From Monoplex corrugatus (taxonomy: Eukaryota > Mollusca > Gastropoda > Littorinimorpha > Ranellidae): a stretch of DNA of 64,000 bases. The stretch spans positions 165,841,758 through 165,905,757 of the forward strand of contig CM060305.1 of assembly GCA_030674185.1 (NCBI GenBank), given 5' to 3'. The notes under the pieces are model-generated. The model did not search any database. It worked only from the letters and a program-made list of their open reading frames with translations, and was not told where the DNA came from. Shown here piece after piece: positions 1 to 9,399 of the stretch; positions within the stretch are counted from its first letter, which is position 1, and each line of letters opens with the position of its first letter. A program made the position numbers and the translations under genes.

Positions 1-2054
1 GCTTAATTCAGCGTGTTGGGATCTTCTGTTCCTCACCATTCTCCTGCTTTGTCCATTGCTTTCCTTTGCTTCGGCTTGAACAGACTTTGATTCTTGTCAC
101 ATGCGTGACAGACAAGATAAAGAAGCAGTATGGAATTGACGGATGGGGAAATGGTTCCACTGTATTTTCTTGTATGAGCACCATGAGGAGTGTTCCATTA
201 ACACTAGTGTTGTTACTAATACTATTTGTTGATGGTCCTTTACGTTTATGACTGTTTGGTTTAAACTTTTTGGCCATTTGTCAAAACTAGTTTAATTTAG
301 AGCTTACTGATGAAAATGTGGCTACATGTATCCTGTACTCTCAAAGCTTTGAACAGAACCTGAGACTGCAGTGTTTCAGAGTGGGTTTTTGTTTAGTTGT
401 TTGCTTTTTGCTGAGTTTTATTGCTCATCCTCATACATAGCTGTGCTGCAGTCCTGAAATAGTTCTATGTAGTTAGTATTTCTGCTTATCATTAGTATGT
501 AACAGTAACAATAGCTAGACAGTATCAAAATTAGCACAGCTGTCTTTTTAGAGCTGTCGTCAGTTTTGTAACATTAGGTTTGCTTATTATAAATGTCAAG
601 GGTGTGGAGGATCTGAGGCATTGTGTATAACAAAATGGAGCCTTTTTCTTTTAATGATAAAACACCATTCAAACAGTTGCTTGTTTTATTTGATTTGCCC
701 ATGATGAATATGTCTGTTTGCTTCTGCATCTGACGCTGACCAGCTGAACTGAATTACCCGATTCCTTTACTTTAGAAATGGACAAAGATCCCAGTGTTTG
801 ATTTTTATCATAAGAGGTGTCTCTATAATCAGATCCTGTGGTTAATGTAAGCTTGCATTACTCAGCATTCCTGGTATGAGTATTGTTGTCATTGAATGCT
901 TTTCATTATTTGTTTTGATTTTGGGTCTCCTTGGTGTTGTGTCCATATTTATTTTTTTGTTCCCCTCCCTTCCGTGCACATGAATTTGGTAACCCCTCCT
1001 TTGTGTTAATTTTGGTTTATGTTTTGGGTGTACTAGTATGTCTTTGCCTGAGTTTTCCATTTATTTTCAGTTTTATTTTCTTTAATTTATTTGTTGAACA
1101 AGATGGAAAAATTAATGTGGTTTTGGGATAGTAAGAAATTAGCATGAACTAAAATGGGCAATGGATAACACAAAAGCAGAATTCCAACCCATCCCCCCCC
1201 CCCCCCTCTAAATGTGTCACTTGTACTCATGTCCATTAGACTAGAGACAGCTTATATGTGACTAGCAGTGAAGAGGGTGAAGGGACAATAAAGGTGTAAA
1301 GTTAATAATCAGGTTTTTTTGTTGTTGTTATTATTGCAATTAATAATTACTTTTCTTCTGAGTAAATATGTTGATGTTTATTAGATTTTTTCATGTGTAT
1401 CTTCATTTTCTTTGGATAGATTTCAGAAGTGTGATGTGGTTTTCCATTGAGCAGAACATGCTTTTGCATTTCAATACTCTTTTTTTTTTTAACAGCTTAC
1501 GCTTTTAAAAGCTCTCAGTAGTATTATCTTTTTAGTTAAAACATGTTTACTTTAAATACCTATAGTTTCTAAGCGCTTTATCCTTTCCCATCCCTATGCC
1601 CCTTACCCTGAACCTTTTCAGCGTTTAAAAATTTTTTTTTGAAAAATATATAAAAATAAAAAAAGACGAGAAGTGGGTTTGGGGATGGTTGGTCACCTTT
1701 CCTAAGCTGGCTATGATATATTCAGTAAATTTGGTTGCAGGTCAAGTTATGAGTGCATTAGTTTATATGAGCAAAATGATCTGTTTGAAGGATAAATGCT
1801 ATCACGAATAAAGAGAAATTCTCCTTTTCCTCCAGAGTATTTCTGGGTGCTTTTTTAAATGTTTTACATTACGTGACTTTGGTTATATGATTCCTTAGAG
1901 TCACTTTGTGTAAACTTGAGTATGACTTATTTTCATGGTAGCAGGTATGTAGAAAATGTTGAAATCTGCCAGAAAATGGAGAGTATTACAGCTTTCTTAT
2001 TTTGTTTAATATTACTTTTATATCACTTCCTCATAACACACACACACACACACA

Positions 2055-2140
<86 letters not shown>

Positions 2141-2702
2141 GATATGAAAAAAATATATATGCTATAACTTTTGATTTGTTTGAATATACAGACTATAAAG
2201 GTTTCTTTATATACTTTCTTATGTACCTGATACGTTTTAAGTTGGGTTTATTTGATTTTGGATCATATACATGTGAGGTATACTTTCTTTCAGTAGCAAT
2301 ATTAGTGGTGTCATTATTGATTCTTGGTGTTAAGTTGCATGTGAAGTGAATTATTAGTGCTTCTACGAATGTAGACTAGTGTGTGAAATATCTGTTGCTG
2401 TATCAGTCACAGATTCTGTTTGTTAAGTTTCAGCAGTATTTTCTTTTTGCATTGATTGTTTTTTCTTTGAAAAACACAGGTGATTCACATGAAATTCCAA
2501 ACAAATTTCCTTATCCTTGAACTTGTTTAATATGTAAAGTGAACGAGTTTAAGGAAATTCAGTCTTTAGTTAATGGGTCAGGTTCACTAATGTAAAAGAA
2601 TTAAAACATACTTTCCTGCAAGATGTGTATTGTATGTTGAGTGTCATCAGTTTTTGTGATAAAGGGTAATTTTTAACCCTGTTGTAACCTGTTTTTCTCT
2701 AG
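1..2702 (+). other. Upstream intron (3' part)
   Basis: The sequence is AT-rich with no convincing exon. It contains a C-tract at about 1191-1207, a T/A-rich stretch at 1480-1670 and a compound microsatellite at 2035-2136. The last ~60 bases become T-rich (ending GTTTTTCTCTAG) and form the acceptor of the exon at 2703. Short open frames near 8-277 and 842-1131 show no recognisable protein and are not called. Confidence 0.7.
2035..2136. repeat. (CA)n-(CT)n-(CA)n compound microsatellite
   Basis: About 10 CA, then about 25 CT, then about 14 CA dinucleotides lie in direct succession. Frames running through it are artefacts of the repeat. Confidence 0.95.
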
Positions 2703-2890
2703 GACTACATGGAAGCTCAGATGGTGAGCCAGTCGTTCACACAGTCCTACAGTGCTGCCCCACCCCGGGTGGATGGGCGTGTGCCCGGCAGTGGAGACCC
2801 CCAGCGCTTTTCCTCTTACAGTGGCTCCTCTTTCAGCACCACCTTTGATCCTGACAACGTTCCTGTGGACCGCTCCCCTGTCTACTCTGG
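2703..2890 (+). CDS. ank: Ankyrin exon: serine-rich linker before ZU5
   Basis: This 188-nt exon starts in phase 0 after a T-rich acceptor (TTTTCTCTAG) and ends with 2 nt of a codon before a strong donor (TCTGG|GTGAGT). It encodes about 62 residues: DYMEAQMVSQ, then a Ser/Tyr/Pro-rich stretch, ending DNVPVDRSPVYSG. The end resembles the short segment that precedes ZU5 in ankyrins and joins the ZU5 exon at a split glycine codon (GG|C). Base composition is clearly more GC-rich and codon-like than its surroundings. It has no fold of its own that I recognise and is probably a disordered tether between ankyrin repeats and ZU5. The ATG at 2709 is internal, not a start. Confidence 0.9.
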
Positions 2891-4692
2891 GTGAGTGTTG
2901 TAACATTGTGCTACAGGAGTGTGTGTGTGGTTGGTTGTATTTGTAAGAAGTGTCACATAGGACTTACAGTCTGGTTGAGCCCCACCTTTCAGACTCATTG
3001 CGTAGGTTTAAGTCCGGCTCAAGATGAACTTTGCATCTGTGGCAACTAGTCCCATACATGTTAGTCACTGTTTGAGCCACTCCATTGTAATATACCTGTC
3101 ATACTGTAGTGTCAGACCAAAAAATGTGTTGTAAAGAAAAAAAGATTTTTTTTGTTCTTGAAAAAACAGTGTACTATGTTCTTTACGTGTATTAAAGATT
3201 AAAAACCTCTACATTTGGACAGAGTGAGAATCAGATGATATTCGATATTGTCTGCGAATTCACAACACAAGCTTGCCCCAGCTGTGCAGAAATGTTGCAG
3301 ATGTGTTTTTGATGCAATTTTCTGATTTTCTGTAGCGTTTTTGTTTGTATGCCGTAATACCAGGAAAGCAATGGAAAAATGTAGGAATTACAGGCAAACC
3401 GTACAACTAGACATGAATTCAGTCCATTCTAACGTTGATGGGTACCTGACCTAGTTTAGAGTTGTGTTAGTTAAAGCAGTGAGGGAGACGATACAAATGT
3501 TGCTCTCATTATGCTCACTTCATGAAAAGTTGAAGTCTGTATGATCTCAGTTCCCTGCAGTTCAGGGTTATGGGTAATCTATACTGTTACCTCCCGTGTG
3601 TGGATTGTGGGTGTGAGGCTTTGAACAGAGTAGAACAGAATTTTATTTAAACCCAGCTGATAGACTAGCCTGAAGTTACCTTTCTGTTTCACATAGTATT
3701 GCTTAGTTCATGATCAAAAATGGGTGCAAATATTAAGTATATTGTACAAGGGAAATGTAAAAAATTAATATACTTTGAAAAAATATGTCTGGGTAGCAAG
3801 AAGATATAACTGATGGAGCAATACCTCATTTTGGTTGATTGGTTGGTTAGTTGGTTGGATGACTGGCTAAGTGGTTGATTTTCCACTTTTTTGTATTTTG
3901 TTTTCTGTCTTTTTCAGTTGTTGTTTGTAGACTTTTTTTGTCAGATGGTTTATTTTGATCAAGTGTTTATACTTAGGAAAGTGTTTACTTAAACTATGTG
4001 GGATTTGGAGAGGGTGGTTGGAATGGGGATGGCGGGGATAGACATTTGTTGACATCTTATTCAGTAAGAGTGCAGAAATCTGTTCTCCTGTTTCTCATGG
4101 TTTGATGTGATTTCATTGTATTTTGTTCTGTACCCTTATAAGCAAACTGAAATGGAAAAGGTAACTCGGTGTTGTCTATAAGGTTATCACTGGTGTTTTG
4201 TCATTTGATTGAATTTGATGTTCACATCTTGGGGTACTGCTTCTTTTGTCAGGATCATTGGTTATTTATTCATTGTTGTGTATTCAAGTGCTTATGTGTC
4301 ATGGTGCTGGTTCCCAGTGACTTTAGCTCTGTCTCTCTCTGTCTCTGTCTCTCTCTCTCTCTCTTTTCTTGTTCTTGTATATCAAATGCATCTGTGTGGT
4401 GGTATTTATTTATCATTTGTACTTTGTTCTCTGGTCTTTGCATGTATGACACACTCTGAAAAAAAAAGATCAAATATTGTGACAGTAATACATTGTTTGT
4501 TTTTAGGATTTGGTGATATTATTTCATACTGGGAAAAATTTCATGGAAACTGAAATGGAAGTGTAATAAAGAAAGATTATAAGGAATTTTGGGAAGGATT
4601 ATGTGGCCATTCATGCTCAACTCCCATTTTACTCATGTTTTAACTCAGTTCACAAGAGATAAGGAAGAGGAAATGTGGGTGACATGACATTT

Positions 4693-4846
4693 GGTAGAAA
4701 GAAACTCTAGGGAGAGCTAGACAACAGAAGGTCTTCAGAGAAGTAACCCCCTTTAGACAAGTGTTTCGGCCCTGAATTCCTTACACTCTCGGGGGGCCGG
4801 GCCACATCCAGGTCATGACTCCTGGATGCCCTTCTGCTGTTGTCTA
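4693..4846 (-). other. Structured 3' tail of the LINE beyond its A-tract
   Basis: This 154-bp segment follows the A-tract on the minus strand and is shared with the second copy, so it belongs to the element or to a repeated target. It holds two inverted repeats. TAGACAACAGAAGG (from about 4721) pairs with CCTTCTGCTGTTGTCTA (to about 4847) apart from a 3-nt bulge, and CATCCAGG/CCTGGATG forms an 8-bp hairpin at about 4807-4830. It is GC-rich (a run of six G plus CCGGGCC near 4791-4802) compared with the surrounding intron. Confidence 0.6.
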
Positions 4847-4871
4847 TTTTTTTTTTTTTTTTTTTTTTTTT

Positions 4872-4950
4872 CCCCACGCCGGGGATCGAACCTGGGCGAT
4901 TCTGCGCTTCAGAACTGCGGTACACGGTTTTACCAATGTGCTAACGGGGC
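4872..4950 (-). other. tRNA-like module in the LINE 3' UTR
   Basis: On the minus strand this 79-nt piece reads like a degenerate tRNA. A GCCCCGTTAGC start includes an A-box-like TAGCACATTGG. A GTTCT/AGAAT anticodon-like stem encloses a 7-nt loop. A perfect B-box GGTTCGATCCC sits in a T-arm, and the 3' GTGGGG can pair with the 5' CCCC. Loop position 33 is A rather than T, so it is unlikely to be a working tRNA. It sits about 20 nt past the ORF stop and directly before the A-tract. The same module recurs in the truncated copy at 8633-8710. Confidence 0.6.
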
Positions 4951-4970
4951 ACACATCATCTGTAGGGAAT

Positions 4971-7900
4971 TTAATCCTTATGAAGTTCACTTTTTTGGTT
5001 CCTCCTTGCCCAGATCCAGCTTGAGCTCCTTTCTGCTGCCTCTGCCATCGCTTTAAGGGCTCTAGTCCTCTTCTTCCCAGAAATGGCGAGTTGTTTCATG
5101 AGATCATAAGCGGAGGTGCCCACAAACCCTCTTGCCCCGACCTCTATGGCGAAGATTTTGACCCGCAGACCTGCTTTCTTCAGGGTGCTGGCAAGACCGG
5201 CGTATTTTTCGGTCTTGTAGATATGTGCTTCTTCCATTCTGCTTTCGTATGGCACAGTGAGTTCTATCAGAATCACTTGTTTCGAGGAGTCAGAGTGGAG
5301 AGCGATGTCTGGTCTCATGCCTGTCTTGCTGATGACATCTGGGTAATTTCTCCACTCTGGGAGGTCTGCTGTACACTCCCAGTCGACTGCTCCATCCAGA
5401 AGGCCCTTTGGCAATGTGCTGGTTGTCATAGCACTTTCGGGCCAGACCTGTTTCCCTCCTGCTTTGTAGAACGTTGTCATAGCAATTGGTGCGTTTGGGG
5501 TCATGGTTTTTTCGCTAACCACATCTGTGATCACTTTCAGAACTTGGTTGTGCCTCCATGTATACCTTCCTTGGGCTAGCGCTACTTTGCAAGAGCTTAG
5601 GACATGTTCCACTGTTTGTTTCTTCTGACAGAGCGGACATGCTGGGTCGTCTGCTTTCCCCCATTTCACTAAGTTTGCATTCGAGGGGAGCAGGTCATAT
5701 ACAGATCTGAGGAGGAAGCTTATCCTTAGAGGAGCCATGTGCCACATATCGTTCCAGCTGAGACTTCTTTGGAGTGCACTGTCCCATGTTGTCCATTGCC
5801 CCTGTTGACCTTGCTGGACTGCCTTCTGCACTCTTTTGACATCTTCTTCTTCCTTCAACTCCTGTATGATCATGTCTCTTTTTTCCTTCCCTTTGGCTTT
5901 GGACCACCACTGCATTTTTGTTGCTCCCAGTCCCTGTCTGTTGGTTTGCGTGTGTCCAATTATTTCTTTGATGCTGAGGTTTCTCTTGGCATTGTTTACA
6001 GCCTCTTGGACTTTCCACTTTCTGCCAGTTCTCAGCTTTGGATGAACTGATCTCACGATATTGTCTTCCGATTCCTCCAGCATGCTCAACAGTCTTGCTT
6101 TTCCAACTTTGTATTCCTCCACTATGGATTTGAGAGGTAGCTTCAGCATTGCTTGACGACAGTAGAATGCAACATCAGTGAGACCAGGTGGGACACCGAG
6201 CCATTTTCTTGTGTATTTGTTGATTTTGGCTTCCATTGCTTCCACTGTGCTGGTGCAAATGTCATAGATTAGCAGTGGCCACAGCAGCTTTGGTATCAGC
6301 ATGAACTGTAGACACCAGACTTTGTATTTGCCTGGCAGTCCGCAGTTATCTATTTTCTTCAGGCCTTCTTCTGCTGTTTGCTTGGTTTCACATCCCCTTT
6401 GTGTGTCTTTCAGGGAGTCATCATACCATCTTCCGAGACTTTTTACTGGCTCTTCTGTGACAGTGGGGATGGCTTGGTTGGCTACCATGAATTTGACTGA
6501 ATCTGCCACTTTTCCTTTTCGCAGTGAGAGACTTCGGGATTTCTTAGGTTTGAACCTCATTCTTGAAGAGGCCACCAGCTCATCCAGCTGCTTTAAGATT
6601 TGGTGTGTCTCTTCCTCATCCGTGGACAAGACTGTTGTGTCATCCATGAAAGCTTTCAGAGGAGGCATCTGGTATCCATCTCCCAGATTCACTGGATCTG
6701 AACTCTTCATTGCAGCTTTCAAGATGACTTCCATTGCCAACACGAACAGTATGGGAGAGATTGCACAGCCCATTGCAATGCCCACCTCTAGGTCTATCCA
6801 GTCCGTGGTGTATTCTTTGGTAGAGAACCGCATTGAGAACCCTTGGAAATACTTCCTCAGCATTGTTCGGATGTTTTCTGGGATGTGATACATTTCAAGA
6901 GCCAGCTGGATCATATCGTGTGGAACTGATCCATATGCATTCGCCAGATCAAGCCAAACTACGTCAATGTCTCTCTTCTCTGTTCTTGCTTTTTGGATGG
7001 CATCCCAAATCAACGTGGCATGTTCCAAGCATCCAGGCATTCCTGGTATGCCTCCCTTTTGGACTGACATATCCAGATACTTGTTTTCAGTCAGGTATTT
7101 TGTCAATCTTGCTGCCATAACAGAGAAGAAGATTTTCCCCTCGACGTTCAGAAGTGATATTGGCCTGAACTGATTGATGCTGCTGGAGTTCTGCTCCTTC
7201 GGAATGTACACTCCTTCAGCTCTCATCCATTGGTCGCTGATCTTCTGGTTCCTCCATGCTGATCGAATCATCTTGTGGAGCCACTCGAGCACTTTTGGGC
7301 ATTTCTTGTAGAGCAGGTATGGTATTCCGTTTGGTCCAGGTGCTGACTTGGCTCTGGCTTTCTTTACTACGTTCTTCACTTCATCCAGTGTTGGTGGTTT
7401 GTTATTGAATTTTCCTTCTGGCGCTGCAGGCCAAACCAGATTCTGGATTTCAAGTGGTGCCTCGCGCCGAGAATCGGAATATGTTTCCCTGAGATGCTGC
7501 TCTAGGGTTTCCTTGCCCACTGTGAGAGTCCCTGATTTGGGTTGTTCAAACAGCTTTCTTGAAAAGTCAAAGGGATCTTTGAAGAAACGATCTTGAGTCT
7601 TCTTCTTTTTGCTCTTTCTTCGCCTTGCTGATTCCACTTTGCTGAGAGCATTGTGTTTGGCCTTCAGATCTTTCCAGAGTTCCAGGAGCCCTTGCTTCTC
7701 GAATTCTGAGGCAGTTTTCATTCGCTTTTTAAGCTTCCTTTTCTCCCTCCGGATGCTCTCCATCTGTTGCTGTCTTCTGGATTTCTGGGGAGGCGTTTTT
7801 GTCTTTGGCTGCTTCACTCCATAAGTGTCCCTGCAGATAGAGTATATGATGTCTCCGTATGTGTCAAGTTTGTGTTCCAGCGTACTGTTCCCTATTAGCG

Positions 7901-8219
7901 CATTCAGCTTAAGGACAAGTTCCTCATCTAATTTCTCCCATTGTTCTTTTGCACCGGCAGGCGGCAAATTGAGTTTTCCACGTTTGGCGTTAAGAGCTTG
8001 TGCAAAATCCGCATCAGAACCGTCAGCGTGGATGTCCTTGGCACTATGGTTTAATTCCTGGCCTTGGTCATCCAACGTCTCACCTGCTATCGCAGTGCGC
8101 TGCTGCTGGTTCGTATGTGTCTTCAAACAGCCCATTTTTGTCCTGTGGATCTTCATGCCGCGTTTGGTGGTGAATCTCCTTCCACACGCACACGGAAATT
8201 CCAACTGGTCATTAATCAT
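4971..8219 (-). CDS. LINE polyprotein: zinc finger, reverse transcriptase, CCHC, restriction-like endonuclease
   Basis: This is an intact 1082-residue frame. Residues 10-31 hold a C-x-C...H...C zinc-finger-like motif for DNA binding. Residues ~130-215 are basic and rich in K/R/E. Reverse transcriptase spans ~290-590, with SAPGPNGIP at 292-300, the catalytic WLDLANAYGSVPH at 422-434 and the active-site FMDD at 524-527. A thumb-like region follows. A CCHC knuckle (C-x2-C-x7-H-x4-C) lies at 861-877. The restriction-like endonuclease has RPD at 969-971 and IELTVPYE at 985-992, the PD-(D/E)-type catalytic signature. No GIY-YIG or AP endonuclease is present, so this is not a Penelope- or RTE/CR1-type protein. 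Such proteins nick target DNA and prime cDNA synthesis from the nick. All expected catalytic residues appear intact. The first ATG has an in-frame context consistent with a start. Confidence 0.9.
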   Translation of the reverse strand: MINDQLEFPCACGRRFTTKRGMKIHRTKMGCLKTHTNQQQRTAIAGETLDDQGQELNHSAKDIHADGSDADFAQALNAKRGKLNLPPAGAKEQWEKLDEELVLKLNALIGNSTLEHKLDTYGDIIYSICRDTYGVKQPKTKTPPQKSRRQQQMESIRREKRKLKKRMKTASEFEKQGLLELWKDLKAKHNALSKVESARRRKSKKKKTQDRFFKDPFDFSRKLFEQPKSGTLTVGKETLEQHLRETYSDSRREAPLEIQNLVWPAAPEGKFNNKPPTLDEVKNVVKKARAKSAPGPNGIPYLLYKKCPKVLEWLHKMIRSAWRNQKISDQWMRAEGVYIPKEQNSSSINQFRPISLLNVEGKIFFSVMAARLTKYLTENKYLDMSVQKGGIPGMPGCLEHATLIWDAIQKARTEKRDIDVVWLDLANAYGSVPHDMIQLALEMYHIPENIRTMLRKYFQGFSMRFSTKEYTTDWIDLEVGIAMGCAISPILFVLAMEVILKAAMKSSDPVNLGDGYQMPPLKAFMDDTTVLSTDEEETHQILKQLDELVASSRMRFKPKKSRSLSLRKGKVADSVKFMVANQAIPTVTEEPVKSLGRWYDDSLKDTQRGCETKQTAEEGLKKIDNCGLPGKYKVWCLQFMLIPKLLWPLLIYDICTSTVEAMEAKINKYTRKWLGVPPGLTDVAFYCRQAMLKLPLKSIVEEYKVGKARLLSMLEESEDNIVRSVHPKLRTGRKWKVQEAVNNAKRNLSIKEIIGHTQTNRQGLGATKMQWWSKAKGKEKRDMIIQELKEEEDVKRVQKAVQQGQQGQWTTWDSALQRSLSWNDMWHMAPLRISFLLRSVYDLLPSNANLVKWGKADDPACPLCQKKQTVEHVLSSCKVALAQGRYTWRHNQVLKVITDVVSEKTMTPNAPIAMTTFYKAGGKQVWPESAMTTSTLPKGLLDGAVDWECTADLPEWRNYPDVISKTGMRPDIALHSDSSKQVILIELTVPYESRMEEAHIYKTEKYAGLASTLKKAGLRVKIFAIEVGARGFVGTSAYDLMKQLAISGKKRTRALKAMAEAAERSSSWIWARRNQKSELHKD

Positions 8220-8454
8220 GGTCCGTTGTGCGTTTCCAGTCGTGATGGAGTCAGTGCCGATGGATTCATCATTCTCTCCCCCTTTCGGTGAATCCTGGGA
8301 GCATCTTTCATTTGAAAAACTCGTGGCATGTTATCAAAGGCAAGGTGGGAAGCCAACCCACAAAGCCCGCAGATCTAGTCTTTCCCAGTGTCCTTCGGTC
8401 TTTCCCGAATGTCCTCCGAACTATTCCCGGAAGTCAATGGACTGACCATGTGCA

Positions 8455-9118
8455 GGTAGAAAGAAACTCTAGGGAGAGCTAGACAACAGAAGGTCTTCAG
8501 AGAAGTAACCCCCTTTAGACAAGTGTTTCGGCCCTGAATTCCTTACACTCTCGGGGGCCGGGCCACATCCAGGTCATGACTCCTGGATGCCCTTCTGCTG
8601 TTGTCTATTTTTTTTTTTTTTTTTTTTTTTTTCCCACGCCGGGGATCGAACCTGGGCGATTCTGCGCTTCAGAACTGCGGTACGCGGTTTTACCAATGTG
8701 CTAACGGGGCACACATCATCTGTAGGGAATTTAATCCTTATGAAGTTCACTTTTTTCGTTCCTCCTTGCCCAGATCCAGCTTGAGCTCCTTTCTGCTGCC
8801 TCTGCCATCGCTTTAAGGGCTCTAGTCCTCTTCTTCCCAGAAATGGCGAGTTGTTTCATGAGATCATAAGCGGAGGTGCCCACAAACCCTCTTGCCCCGA
8901 CCTCTATGGCGAAGATTTTGACCCGCAGACCTGCTTTCTTCAGGGTGCTGGCAAGACCGGCGTATTTTTCGGTCTTGTAGATATGTGCTTCTTCCATTCT
9001 GCTTTCGTATGGCACAGTGAGTTCTATCAGAATCACTTGTTTCGAGGAGTCAGAGTGGAGAGCGATGTCTGGTCTCATGCCTGTCTTGCTGATGACATCT
9101 GGGTAATTTCTCCACTCT
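8455..9118 (-). mobile_element. 5'-truncated tandem copy of the same LINE (3' end only)
   Basis: This 664-bp segment is nearly identical to 4693-5358. I see only a few differences (for example TACGCGG versus TACACGG, TTTTTTCG versus TTTTTTGG, and one fewer G in a G-run). It encodes the last ~130 residues of the endonuclease (the PD...E region onward), the 3' UTR, the tRNA-like module (8633-8710), the A-tract (8608-8632) and the same tail. It is cut off at its 5' end at 9118, where the sequence changes abruptly from CCACTCT to unrelated AT-rich DNA. On the minus strand it lies immediately upstream of the full-length element, in head-to-tail orientation. Confidence 0.9.
8633..8710 (-). other. 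tRNA-like module, second copy
   Basis: This is the same tRNA-like sequence as at 4872-4950, with A-box-like TAGCACATTGG and B-box GGTTCGATCCC on the minus strand, directly before the A-tract of the truncated LINE copy. It has one substitution in the D-arm region. Confidence 0.55.
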
Positions 9119-9201
9119 TGATTTAAAGCAACACAGAAAAACACTTAATCTTGTTTATGGTGTCACTTTGACCTTTGCTTTGGCTTTTTGCTGCTTAGTC
9201 A

Positions 9202-9204
<3 letters not shown>

Positions 9205-9297
<93 letters not shown>
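9205..9297. repeat. (TG)n microsatellite
   Basis: About 45 TG units, broken near the middle by TTTG interruptions, lie about 90 bp past the end of the LINE block. Confidence 0.95.
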
Positions 9298-9399
9298 AGT
9301 ATGTCGATTGTGCATGCACTTTAAATGTTTTATTTACCTCAGCACATGCGTACATTGCAGTATCTAATGTTTGTTGTACTATACATGTTTATTGACCAT

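Larger units (their letters stand above)
4693..8454 (-). mobile_element. Full-length non-LTR retrotransposon (LINE) with restriction-like endonuclease
   Basis: This 3.76-kb element is read on the minus strand. It has a 5' UTR of about 235 bp (8454-8220), one intact ORF (8219-4971), and a 3' region with a tRNA-like module (4950-4872), an A-tract of about 25 (T on the plus strand, 4847-4871) and a further ~154-bp tail (4846-4693). Its ends are inferred from a 5'-truncated copy lying directly upstream of it (8455-9118), which shares everything from 4693 to 5358 and stops exactly where this element's 5' end would begin. The N-terminal zinc finger, central RT, CCHC knuckle and C-terminal PD...E endonuclease are the layout of the early-branching R2/R4/NeSL/Hero group. 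The clade is not assigned. The intact frame and the near-identity of the two copies suggest recent activity. Confidence 0.85.

Noticed and set aside
2960..3020. tRNA-like GGTTTAAGTCCGGCTC
   Set aside because: Only a B-box-like word is present. There is no A-box at a suitable distance and no stems.
4270..4473. Minus-strand frame with RERERQRQRE
   Set aside because: Translation of a short CT-rich tract.
5091..8445. Plus-strand frames over the LINE (for example 6301-6888 and 7825-8445)
   Set aside because: They are antisense shadows of the intact 1082-residue minus-strand ORF.
9155..9395. Frames of CVCVCV and HTHTHT
   Set aside because: (TG)n microsatellite artefacts. The same applies to all similar frames at CA/TG arrays in the window.
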